64,000 bases of DNA, from the NCBI RefSeq assembly GCF_910592395.1, contig NC_088312.1:13826001-13890000 (forward strand). Direction: 5' to 3'. Numbering within the stretch: position 1 is the stretch's first letter; each line of letters starts with the position of its first letter. The position numbers were made by a program, and so were the translations under genes. This DNA is from Lineus longissimus (taxonomy: Eukaryota; Nemertea; Pilidiophora; Heteronemertea; Lineidae). Below the pieces are notes generated by a model. The model was not told where the DNA came from. It worked only from the letters and a program-made list of their open reading frames with translations, and ran no database searches. Of this stretch, positions 21,428 to 32,197 are shown piece after piece.

Positions 21428-24400
21428 CCCGCTGGTGCATACCTTGGTGTTAGGAGCATTATATTAAAAGCACAAATGATGGCAAAGTGTATAATTTCTC
21501 CAGATATCCAGTAATAAACTGATCAACATAGCAAGTCCTTTTCCATCCTTCATATTTTACTTTTCAAGGTGCGCTACAGCCCACGAAGGCTCCCTGGTTT
21601 TGGTCTGACAAATGGTGAAAGTCTAGAAAGACTGTGGTCCTATCTTTTGGAGCTTTTCAAAAATTACCAAAGAGATGACACCTAGCCATCGCATTGATAC
21701 GCTGACTGATGCCCTCATACACTATGCAAACAGGAAACAGCTGAAAATTGGTAAGAAATGTTATCCCATCAAATATAAGTGTTGATAGGTTCACAAGCCC
21801 TCAGCTGTTTGTGTGTGTCACAAAAGTGCCCACCTTAGAAAGAAAAAGCATATTTCTGGTGAATTTTTACCAGGATTGTACATGTATGTTATTGTTGTGA
21901 GTAAAAGATGTGTCATGCCCAACACTGGCTGTGATCTGACCTTCGACCATGTTGTCTTCCAAAAAAATCCATTCAAGTCTGTTTCTTTTCTACAAAAGAC
22001 TTGAATAACACCGTGTACATGTACTTCTATCCACACAACAGTATTGGACCAGATGGGTTTTGCACCATTCAACTTGGGTATGAAGGATATTTTGCATTTT
22101 GGGAAGTCCTGCTTTTGGCACATATTGGGAGTTTGTGAGGTGGCCTGCTTTTCCACCTTCCCAGATGGGGGTTTAATAAACCGGAAACTTCAGGTTCATG
22201 TAGATGATATCTAATATCTTTGCATATGGCAGCCTCTGTCTGAAAATACTGAAGTTCTGTGTTCACAATATTCATCATTGGACATTTCCTGCAATGGAGA
22301 CGTTTGCAGTGCGTTGTGTAAATCCAGTTGTTGCTGAACGACCAGACCGGGGACCGGGTGGTTATTATGATTCGCTGTCAACTTTTGTTGTATGATGTTG
22401 AGATCATTTGAAAATGAGTATTCTGCTCATCCATGTCTGACTCTAGTTATATTGTTGCATTTGGTTCTTATACCTTCATGATGGAAAATGACAGGTGGAA
22501 AGTTACTAGTCTTGACCCAGTTTTTGTCGATTTAATTGTGAATTGGATATTTGTATGATTTGTACAGAGCAGTGGTAGTCGTTCAAACTCTGATTATGTT
22601 CATGTCATATTCAGAAATTTCTTTTTGCACCATTTCAGCATTTAGATTTCAATGTAGTTTTTTTCATTGAAATTTGGCCTTATGTCCATGGCCACTCAAA
22701 ATCTGAAAATGACTGGACATCATTGTATGTCATGTACTACAACTATCTAATGTTTCTTCTTATTCTGATAATAGTCTGTAACAATGTCTTTTGGTAATTC
22801 CTTCATAGGCTCCCACGTGTTGTGCGTCGAATCATAGCCATCCCAACTGATGAGTCCCTCCCTGACCCCATTCTTCATCCTATCCTTCAAGATCTTCTCA
22901 ACTATAAAGTGACCATCTGAAAAAAAGAAGAAATAACTAAGAGCTATTAATCACTTCCAATCAACTTCCAATGAGCTTTTCAGTCAGCGCTGAGAAAAAC
23001 AGAAAAGTACCAAATTAAAGACCTGGTTGGAGTTGAGTATGTCTGGCAAAGCCCTGCTGACAATCTCATGGCTACAGAGATCCAGGGACTCAACGACCTC
23101 TAATCGGTGACTGAGCTACTCACCATTGAGGTTCCTCACATAAGACCACACATGTGTCTAAGCAAATACATGTAGTTAGCAAATGCTGGACATACATGTA
23201 GATTTCAATTGTGATTTCTGTCAAACATGGCCAACGGTAAATAAAGAATAAATCGCTTCGTCCGTATTTCAAGGAGGATTGACAAATGGGACATTATCTG
23301 GTAAGGCACTCTCCTCGATCGTAACCTGCTTTGATTCCTTTGCAGCAAATCATTTCTGAATAACAAAACAAGCTACCTTGTCACAAATTTAATTGTGTCC
23401 AACTCTTTAAGATATTACATGCAGCATCATACATGTAAAAACTATCAAAAAAGATTTGATTGAAGATGATTTGAGAAGATTTCCATTTATTCTGGAAGGC
23501 TAGCACAGTGCAGTCTTTGTATTGAGAAGGATTTTGGCAACTTCTGAGCATCGAGTCCTGCCAGTTTTAGGGGAAGGGGAGGGGATTGCATGACTTCGAT
23601 CACATCCTTCTGAAAAAAATTGATCCAGATTAATGCCATACCTGCACATTCTTTGCCACAGTGACCTTTCTCTTTTTTGCAACAGACTTGGCATTTGTTT
23701 CCTTCTTGTTCCTCTTAGAAGGTTTTACAATTTCCACACTAATGGACTGAAATGAATAGGTGAAATTAATAAATCATATTGTCAAACCAGCTCCAGAGTA
23801 GGGGAAGTATGTAAAGATTATTCAGAAATTAAACACAACGATCAAATGATGTTGTTAGAAATCTTCCTAATTGACATCTACATGTATGCTCAAACAAAGT
23901 TTTAAAAAATAAATCAAGACCAGAAGATATACAATCGCAACTCAACCAGAGTTAAACACTTTAATCGGCTAACTGTCAGTGGAATAGAGTAATGCCATCT
24001 GGTACAGTGCCATATTGCTTGCCAGGTTTGGCTGCTTTGGAATATTTTGCAGTTCAGTTGGGCAACCGTGGTCTAGAGTATTAGCAAAACAAAACAAATG
24101 AGCAATTGCGTACAATCACATTTACATGTAGCTTTATAAGTACTTGTACATGTACATGCAAAGGTTAGCTACATGTATGATGAATTTTCGATCAAAATGG
24201 CTTACCCCTTCAGAATCTGATTCTCCACCTGCTACAATACATGTAGGCGTTGCTCCTGAGAATTCTGAAAGACAAATGAAAAAAAATCACTAATCATACG
24301 AATAAGGGCGTTTAATTTGTTCAGTTCGTAATCAAGGCTTGTGCTAGAAAATTGTTGGGAAGACTATGTATTTACAGCTGATATGCAAACATAACATTCT

Positions 24401-24812
24401 TGTGAACTATTCTAACTTGCAATGGATGTTTTGTTATCTTTCAAATATAGAGGTTGCCATATGTAAATAGCATACTAGTACATGTACACATAGCCATGCA
24501 CATCTGGTTATATGGAATTGCAGGAAAGCAAGAAGATGTGATTTATATGAACGAAATACCTTGAATGCCATTTGAGCTGGATCCTGACGTCGTTGTAGTT
24601 GGAAAAGGGTCCTGGTTCTGAAATGATAAATTGGCAGAAGAAATCAGCAAGTTATCTGATGTATCCCACAAGAGGAAGGCCAGCATTACTGTGGTAAATC
24701 GGCTTACCTTTATTAGTGAAATGGATGCTTTTATCCAGCGGTCTAGGCGATGATGCTGTGGTCGCGGTACTCGAGCTTCAAGAGGCCCGAATGGGATCTC
24801 GGGCGTATGACG
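21412..24812. repeat. Tandem segmental duplication, copy 2 (3401 bp)
   Basis: Second copy of the 3.4-kb unit. It includes KDZ exon 9 again at 21569-21750 (same frame breaks) and the possible last exon at 22809-22920. On the minus strand it repeats exons at 24617-24560, 24264-24206, 23746-23642 and 23609-23487. Its right end continues without a break into the complete outer gypsy LTR, so copy 2 has the original right-hand junction and copy 1 the new one. Confidence 0.95.
23487..24617 (-). CDS. Unknown spliced gene, 3' exons (copy 2)
   Basis: Second copy of the four 3' exons (24617-24560, 24264-24206, 23746-23642, 23609-23487) within the tandem duplication. A transcript from the 5' exons would meet this copy first and end at its stop. 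Copy 1 would then be an orphan set of terminal exons. Confidence 0.55.
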
Positions 24813-24885
24813 GCGTGGCTGTGACCCGTCTGGGTCGGTCAGAGATGACAATCATGATGTTTGGATTTGGTGGGCTCCTACTACA
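24690..24885 (-). repeat. Outer gypsy 3' LTR
   Basis: 196 bp, about 99% identical to the 5' LTR. Its first 123 bases (+ orientation) lie within duplication copy 2; the rest lies beyond. The purine-rich tract abuts it at 24886. Confidence 0.95.
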
Positions 24886-24898
24886 TCCTCCCCCTGCC
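24886..24898 (-). other. Outer gypsy polypurine tract
   Basis: Minus strand GGCAGGGGGAGGA directly before the 3' LTR, as required to prime plus-strand DNA synthesis. Confidence 0.85.
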
Positions 24899-25312
24899 TG
24901 AAAAGGAAGGCGTGTTCCCAGAGGAACCGACTGACAAGGCAAGCTAGAACTATGCCACTGGCGGTTACTGAGAACAGCGCTAATTAAATAATTGAAAAGA
25001 ACCGTAATTATACAAGGTAACGCTAAACTCAACTGGGTATTACTAGTATGCATGTGAAATATATACAGAACAGTCATGGGAACAGATATAAAGACACATG
25101 TAGGTTCATACCACATGTGGGAAGTGCAATCATATCATAGCACAACAAATGACAACTAATAAGCATAGTTAAAAAAAAAAAGAAAAAAAAGTCGGCAGTG
25201 TACATACAGTTAACCGAAGCTTTAACTATCGGTCATAAAATGTCCTGAATAATAGAAGCTGATCACTATCACATTACTCAGGCTCACATATAATTACAAA
25301 TAATGAGGAATA
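24899..25312 (-). other. Outer gypsy 3' untranslated region
   Basis: AT-rich stretch between the TatD ORF stop and the polypurine tract, with an A-rich run at 25170-25190. No further coding signal. Confidence 0.6.
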
Positions 25313-26010
25313 TTACAATTTGTACAGGGCTTTCAGATTGAGGGCATTGCAGGACAGTATAACTTCTGGCGGCAGGCACAGGATGCGGCTGAGAACTGGA
25401 AGCACAAATGAGCAGCTTTCCCAAGGCGTGGTGACTGAACGAGGTAGATAGGGGGCATCACTCTCGATAACAAGCCGGGAAATTGGCATAACTCGGATGG
25501 CCTCCCGCAACTGAATGTCACTGCAGAGTAAGCTGGAAATGCAAAAATACACGTTCGGGCATTGTGACCAAGTGGTAACATCCTCCTGCCTCCCAGTAAA
25601 GCAAAGCAAGTGAATAGGGACATGGGTAAGTCTCAGCTCTTGAATGAGCACCAGCATAGAGGCTAAAGCTGAACCATCTCCAGAATCACGGCAGTGGACG
25701 ACCAGGGATTTGTTGAAGTAGTCAGCGAGTGGGAGAATTGACCGTAAATAATTTTCATGACTTTGTCTTTTGTTCTCAAGATGACAGCAGGATGATCCTC
25801 GGCAGAGACGGCAAAACCCATAGTCAAAACCAATCTCGCCAACGGCAACACACTTGGGATGTTGTAGGTAGGAGACGAATGAGCGATTCCCCTGCTCCCT
25901 TGCAAAATGTGGGTGGATTCCGATGGTGAAGTTAAATCTCGGTTCTACAAGTTCTGGTATTCTGCTCCAATGATCAGGGTAAACAAAGTTAGTGATTCCT
26001 CTTATGAATT
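25313..26010 (-). CDS. Outer gypsy accessory ORF, C-terminal part: TatD-family nuclease
   Basis: Continues the TatD domain: IRGITNFVYPDHW, FNFTIGIHPHFA, KCVAVGEIGFDYGF, KSLVVHCRDSGDG, VPIHLLCFTG and RLVIESDAPYLPRSV. These are the metal-binding and catalytic signatures of TatD deoxyribonucleases (GIHPH, GEIGxD, H-C-R, H-x-x-CF-G, ESDAPYL), and together with DGHFH in the other half the full set is present. TatD enzymes are metal-dependent DNases with 3'-5' exonuclease and AP-endonuclease activity; the closest animal group may be TATDN2-like, which is inference. Removing the inner element and one AATT copy (11056 bp) keeps the frame (429 bases, 143 codons, between reference codons). The ORF ends at 25313, about 430 bp before the 3' LTR. 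Confidence 0.85.
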
Positions 26011-26440
26011 TGTGGCCGATATTTCCGGCCAGTGGCCTAATTAGCAGGCATACAGGCACCTGCAAGCACATAGAATTAAGGATAAGCAAGGAATAATGTT
26101 ATACTTATAGTGGAGTGATAAACTCAAGGAATGGCCTTCAATGACGGAATGACGGAATATATTTACAATCCACAGAACACGAATATGTACATACCTGCAA
26201 GCACATAGAATTAAGGATAAGCAAGGAATAATGTTATACTTATAGTAGAGTGATAAACTCAAGGAATGGCACTGGGCCACACCAAACATTCACTTAAATA
26301 GGTATAAGTATATATATTATGTAATGATTAAAGGTATTAAAGAGCATTAAAACTAGTGTATTGAAAAAGGCAAGACCAGCTTGTGCTGCCATCTGGAATG
26401 GGCAGCACAACTATTAAAGACATTAACCCATTCTCCCACA
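26011..26440 (-). repeat. Inner gypsy 3' LTR
   Basis: 430 bp with the same internal 80-base duplication (26052 and 26194 regions). Two differences from the 5' LTR, both near GTGGAGTG/GTAGAGTG. Confidence 0.93.
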
Positions 26441-26455
26441 TACACCCCCTACTTA
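26441..26455 (-). other. Inner gypsy polypurine tract
   Basis: Minus strand TAAGTAGGGGGTGTA immediately before the 3' LTR. It is purine-rich apart from T residues. Confidence 0.65.
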
Positions 26456-27010
26456 TAGAAATTTCTCCCGAAATTTAGTTTAATAAAGGTTCCGAAATTC
26501 AGTTTAATAAAGGTTGGCGTGAGTCAGGTCAGTGAATAAGATTGCAGGTAGTGCAACAATTATATAATATGGCAATAATGACGAGTGAGTGACAAGGTGA
26601 TTAATGATGATGGCGACTATGATAAGTGATATATATTAATGGAAAAGAGAACACACTTTTACTTAGCATTAACGGCAGAAATGCTCGTGGGCCTCAAACA
26701 AATTACTGTTTGGCAATTTACCTTCTCATGTGTCCGCTTCTTGTATACGCCTTGGTAGCCAAGTTTCTTCATCTTTGGGGCGAAGAAGTCATAAACAAAA
26801 TTTGACTCACATTATATACAGAACATATATATATATACGTATACGCTCAACCAATGTACAATACAAAATCACACAAATGTATTGCCAGTAAGCACTGTAG
26901 CATTCAACAATATAGTATTACACTGGAGACATAATCCGGATAGCAGCCTCCAAAGCAGAGGGATGACTCTGGAACCTGCTATCCCCAAGAAGCTCAGTGA
27001 TCAATAACAC

Positions 27011-29453
27011 CTACTGGCGCCATTCCGGAACAGGACCAACATGCTGTGAAAAAACATACTGTCCATCCGGACGCAGCCAGTCCGGTGGCCGACGTCGTCG
27101 ACTTGACCGACGAAGAGTCTCCGATTTCGCACTCTCTGAATCTGAGTTCGACAGCGCGTCAGAATCCAGAGATGGCCCATCGGAAACCAAAGTTGACGGA
27201 ATCGTCGCTGTGTCAGGAACATCCTTCAAACTAGCGGATTCTCCCTTAGTTGCCCCCTCCAACTTTTTCAAAGACCTTCTTGGCCTAGGAATAGGACGGG
27301 TCAACTGAGAGTCACCGCTAGGCCGACATAAAGGATGGTCGGACTGGCACGAAATCGGGAGCAGCATATTTCGGTGTAGACATTTGCGGGAACCGGACTC
27401 GGCCTCTACCACAAACACCGGAATATCTGGATTTGACTGACAGGACACAGTATAAAACTCATCTTCCCACTTGTTGGCAAGCTTGTGTTTGCCACGGTCC
27501 CCAACACGGCGAACCAACACCTTGTCGCCGATATTAAGTGTAGCACCACGTACCCTAAGATCATAATGCTCCTTCTGCTTGATTCTGGAAGCTTCCAATT
27601 GCTTCTGAGCAAGGTCATATGCGATGGCTAGACGTGAACGTAAATCGTCAACAAAGGCGACCTTTGAACGTGGCTGAGCAGACGGGAGCAAAGTACCAAA
27701 ATGAACATCAATGGGAAGACGAGGTTCCCTGCCAAACAGGAGAAAGTAAGGTGAAAACCCTGAAGAATCATGACAAGAAGAGTTGTACGCATGAACAAGA
27801 CTAGGAACAAAGCGTTTCCAATCCTTCTTCTTATCCGTGGGGAGTGTGCCAAGCATATTTAATAAAGTGCGGTGAAAACGTTCACAAACTCCATTCCCCA
27901 TAGGGTGATCAGGTGTTGTGCGCGACTTGGAAATATTCATGAGCTTGCACAGCTCTGAAATGACCTTCCCAACAAAATTATGACCTTGATCACTATGAAG
28001 ACGCTCAGGGATACCATAATGGACGATATAATTGTCGAAGAGAACACGCGCTGTTGTAGCCGCGGTCTGACTTTTGGTAGGTATAGCCTGAGCATATTTA
28101 GAAAAATGGTCAGTGATGACTAGAATATTTTCATAACCATGAGACGGTTCCAGCGATAAAAAGTCCATGCACACCAACTGCATGGGCTGAGTAGTGCAAA
28201 TGCTGACAAGTGGAGCATGCTCCTGAAGCTGCGGTTGCTTCCTCTTAATACATGGAAGGCAATTCCGAACCCACTTGTCAACTTGAACTGACATTCCGGG
28301 CCAAAAAAACCGACGTTTAATAAAATCGAGAGTCCTATCTCGTCCAAGATGGCCTAAGTGATTGTGGAACCCTTCAATCACTTGGGGACGGAGACAGGAT
28401 GGGACCAAGATCTGTTGAAAGCATTGACCATTGAACGTTAACCTTTTACAGAGTAAACCGTCCAGTAAAATCAAGCTGTCCCAATATGAGCATAATTTTA
28501 AAAGTTCCTTGTCCTTGTCCTTCAATAAATCCCTACTCGGACGCTGCTGGAATTTGACCCAATGATAAAGCTGAGAAATAACAGGATCAGCTTGCTGTCC
28601 TGCCCTGATATCAACCTTAGGCCAAGGGGAATCAACAAGCAAAACCTCGGCCGATGACAAATCATTCGACACAGACATACATAATGATTCAACCAAACCA
28701 TCTCCACCCTGTGCCGCCTGGCAAATGGCCTGAACACTCTCAATTCCAACTGTGGACCAAGGGAACCGTGACAAGGCATCTGCATCCACATTAGAAGCAC
28801 CTGGGACACAAGATATGTCAAAATGAAAGGCAGAGAGGTCAGCCAACCAACGATGCCCTGTGGCATCTAGTTTAGCAGACGTAAGAACATAGGTTAAAGG
28901 GTTATTGTCAGTCTTGACATGAAAATAGTTGCCATACAAGTAATCAAAGAACTTCTCCGTCACAGCCCACTTCAATGCGAGAAATTCTAACTTGTGAGCT
29001 GGATAATTACGCTCCGCTTTGTTTAAACTCCGACTTGCATAAGCAACAACCCGACGTTGGTTATTCTGATTTTGATACAAAATAGCTCCGAGACCTGAAG
29101 TGCTGGCATCAATGTGGAGTTCAAATGGAAGCGAAAAATCAGCAAAGCATAAGACAGGAGGACTGGACAACTCCTTTACTAGTGAGACAAAAGCAGACTC
29201 TTGCTTTTCTCCCCATTTCCAGGAAGAAGTGTTGGCAACTTTTGGTCTGCCCTTCTTGGGCGTAGTAGCCGGTAACAACTCATTTAAAGGACGGGCTAAC
29301 GTCGAAAAGTTTCTTACAAACTTTTGGTAATAGCCTGCAAACCCTAAAAATTTACGAACATCTTCAGCATTCTGAGGGGTGGGCCATGATCGAATGATTT
29401 TGACTTTATCAGGATCAGCCTCAACGCCCTTCGCTGAAACCAAGTGACCTAGA
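27011..29453 (-). pseudogene. pol: Inner gypsy Pol, second part: RT thumb, RNase H, integrase
   Basis: Resumes with LGHLVSAKGVEADPDKV and FLGFAGYYQKF (RT connection). RNase H follows with LHIDASTSGLG, HKLEFLALKWAV and KTDNNPL. Integrase has HLGHLGRDRT, CLPCIKRK, CMDFL, HSDQG and NGVCERFHR with D-35-E spacing, and a C-terminal domain ending before a Ser/Arg-rich tail (PRPRRSL, RRSSRRRR). The frame is open to the stop at 27011, so only the upstream lesions break this half. About 570 bases of 3' UTR separate it from the polypurine tract. Confidence 0.9.
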
Positions 29454-29817
29454 CGCAAGGGCCCAACGCGCCGCGTAGCGGCAAAAAAGCGAAGCTGGCG
29501 AAACATTTATAACGGGTCACCGTCACTTATTATTGGACTTATAGCGCATTTACGGGGTTGCAACTATTTTGCTTTATAGTGTCACCAGGAAAGAAAAGCA
29601 TGCGACCTAACGCCGATCTATTTGTATAAAGTGATAATTGGAAGGTATATAGTAGGAAATATCAATAAAATAATCATTCCATGTCGTCTTTTGAGGGCAT
29701 TTTTGATTGTAAAAAATATATGTGTACGTCACCGTAGTCTCTGCAATGATAATTTTATCAGAGCAGTCTCGCGCAAGTAGAAGTTCTTTACCTACTAGTT
29801 CTTCACTTATTAGTCTC

Positions 29818-29842
29818 AACGTCTGGCGCAAAGCCAGACGTT
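29818..29842. other. Perfect 10-bp stem-loop
   Basis: AACGTCTGGC-GCAAA-GCCAGACGTT: a 10-bp perfect stem with 5-base loop inside the insert, 365 bases from its left end. Confidence 0.8.
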
Positions 29843-29847
29843 TTCCA

Positions 29848-29992
29848 TTACGATTTCACTACGATGTTTGACAATAAGGAGCAGTGCGCGAGATATGCTA
29901 ATGAGCAGACTTCCCTCGCTTGAGTTTCTGAAGAATGTTCCATATCGCGCTAAGCTCATCACTGCTGATTATGACAGGCGTGCAGCGGTAGG
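29848..29992 (+). repeat. ~140-bp direct repeat inside the insert, copy 1
   Basis: ACGATTTCACTACGATGTTT through GACAGGCGTGCA recurs at 31408-31545 with about seven changes. Its frame LMSRLPSLEF…KNVPYRAKL stays partly open in both copies, but no family was recognised. Confidence 0.8.
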
Positions 29993-31407
29993 TATCTGCT
30001 CCCCAACTTCCACCCTAATACGGAACAATAAGTTACCATTTGATGAGAATGGGACAATGCCCTCACTGTGTATGGAGTCATAGGGATAAGAAGACATTAT
30101 TCATTAGTGTTGGTACAAGTGATTTTGCCCAAAAAGCATGCGCATTCAAAAAACACATGCAAGGTATCACGTACATGTAACATGACCATGACGACGTGCA
30201 GAAAGTGCACTGGCCAGTGCATACCCTATGGCTATGTATAGTAAACATGGTAAACATGAACAACATCATTATTCATCGGCAGTTCATTTTACTCCGAGCT
30301 TTTCCTGAAACATATTGCCATGATGATTAGGCCTACCATGTACCATGACCAATAACGGCACTAGATCATGTAGATGTCAACAAGTTCACATGAACCGTAT
30401 AATCCCGCATAATCCCGCATGGCGCATGTGGGGCATGCGTCTAAACCAAAGCCCCAAAATCACTTGTTTTGGTCTATTTCACTTGTGTTTCCCCCGTCTC
30501 CCAGTCCATAATACATTTACAGTTTACAATCCCCGATCATGGCCCAACAAAAGGTCATCGGTTGACTAAAGCCAAGGAACACAACTGTTCAATGGATTTA
30601 TAGTTGAATGCGATCAAACTACATCTTTTCAATCGTGGATTGTAAATTTAACCCCATGGGCCTAGGGAAGGCCCTATAACAATACTTTCGACACAGTTAT
30701 TATCTCCGCTGCCTCCACCATGTTACACACAGTGCTCACTGCTGATTCTAAAATGCGCCACCTAGTCAATTGCACTATCGTCATCACCTCATCATACTTC
30801 ATTGACATTACAGGCACACATTGACATAGACCACTGTTGCAATCAACGACACAGTCGCTATCCAAGTAGCATTATAGAGGTAATTATCATTATCATACCT
30901 CATTAGCATGTGAACCAATCGCGTCGCGTCCTTTGCGATCACGGCAAAGCCTCATGGAATAATGTCTTTCAATGTTGAATAATTTTTCATATTCCATGCC
31001 TACAACTTTAATTTCTTCATAATCCATGGCTAGAAGTTCAATACTAATATAATATCCAAGATAAAGTTACAAGAAGTAGTCAATAGGGGTCTCTCACCTC
31101 TCACTGTATGTCCACACTATTCACGCTTGTACGAGGAATACATTCAATGCTGAATCAAACAACACCCAGTGCCCTTACTCTGTATATTAGTCACTGGAAG
31201 ATGGCCCATTTCACTCCTTGCTTCTACTTCACCTATAGTCTCATTGCAAACGCCTCAGTTCTATGATATCACATTCACTTTCAGCTGTCATGCAACGCAA
31301 CAACTGTGCTATCTGCCATCGCACATCAACGAAGAAGTGCAGCCGCCCACATTCCACCTCACGTCTGTCCGACCAGCTGCAATCCTCGAGGACGCCCCAC
31401 TGTACCA

Positions 31408-31546
31408 CGATTTCACTACGATGTTTGACAAGAAGGAGCAGTGCGCGAGATAGGCTAATGAGCAGACTTCCCTCGCTTGAGTTTCGGAAGAATGTTCCAT
31501 ATCGCGCTAAGCTGACCACTGCTGACCATGACAGGCGTGCATTGGA
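31408..31546 (+). repeat. ~140-bp direct repeat inside the insert, copy 2
   Basis: Second copy; the open frame continues as DRRALDWYRLELN before a stop. May be a captured exon fragment or part of the element's own repeat structure. Confidence 0.75.
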
Positions 31547-32039
31547 CTGGTACAGGTTGGAACTGAACATTGAATATGCTGGTGGTGACGCTTTCTGATG
31601 AGAAGTTGGTCGTGACTGATGCAGTATCCTTGGACTTGTCCACAGCATCGTTCAATCATTGCTCTCTGAGCTGCCTTGATTCTGTACCCAAATACTAAGA
31701 CCAAATGCCTGTTGACTGTGCTTTAAGAGAGACTGGCGCCATGCCTAGAGATATGACTGACCCCTATTGGCAAATTTGTATGACTTTATCTTGCCTACCT
31801 AGCTGCTGCCTATAGTCTCCCTTTAACTGCGGAACACTTCAAAGTCGATAAAATGCCATGTTCCACCTTTTAATGTGTTCAGACTGCCATTTTCAAAATA
31901 ATCAAGTCAGGACACTGCCTTCTAGTCTCATAATAAATTTTGCTTTCCTCAATATATAATAACATTTCTTCTTCTTCAATGCTTTCATCATTCCAAACTT
32001 CTCCTCCTCTGACTTTTACAGGGGTACAGTCATGGCAAT

Positions 32040-32131
32040 CAAAACCCAAATACTGAGACCAAATGCCTGTTGACTGTGCTTTAAGAGAGACTGGCGCCAT
32101 GCCTAGTCTCTCTTAAAGCACAGTCAACAGA
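32040..32131. repeat. Direct repeat followed by perfect 24-bp hairpin
   Basis: CCAAATACTGAGACCAAATG and CTGTTGACTGTGCTTTAAGA to GCCATGCCTAG repeat the sequence at 31690-31752. Immediately after, TCTCTCTTAAAGCACAGTCAACAG is the exact complement of CTGTTGACTGTGCTTTAAGAGAGA (32069-32092), giving a 24-bp stem with a 15-base loop. Confidence 0.85.
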
Positions 32132-32197
32132 CACCAACCCCCTCAGACTCAGAAACCACAAATGCCCAACCCTTCCTGCTACCCTAATACTTCTGGA

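Larger units (their letters stand above)
29454..32197 (-). mobile_element. 2744-bp insert in inner pol without target duplication (Helitron-like candidate)
   Basis: Joining 32198 to 29453 keeps the RT frame exactly (…LKY then LGHLVS), which fixes the boundaries and shows that no host bases were duplicated. Read on the minus strand, the insert begins TCCAGAAGTATTAGGG after a host A and ends …GGGCCCTTGCG before a host T. Insertion between A and T, a 5' TC, no duplication and a hairpin (GCCGCTACGCGGC, 29482-29470) 16 bases from the 3' end are Helitron-like. The usual CTRR 3' end is absent. No Rep/helicase ORF is present. Inside are two copies of a ~140-base segment, two copies of a ~65-base segment and several perfect hairpins. 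Confidence 0.55.

Noticed and set aside
26041-26289. ORF with repeated YKYNIIPCLSLILCACR (also at 36383 and 36663)
   Set aside because: Translation of the internal duplication of the inner LTR; not a gene.
29449-29453. CTAG as a canonical Helitron 3' end
   Set aside because: The CTAG is needed by the host pol frame (LGHLVS), so it is flanking sequence, not part of the insert.
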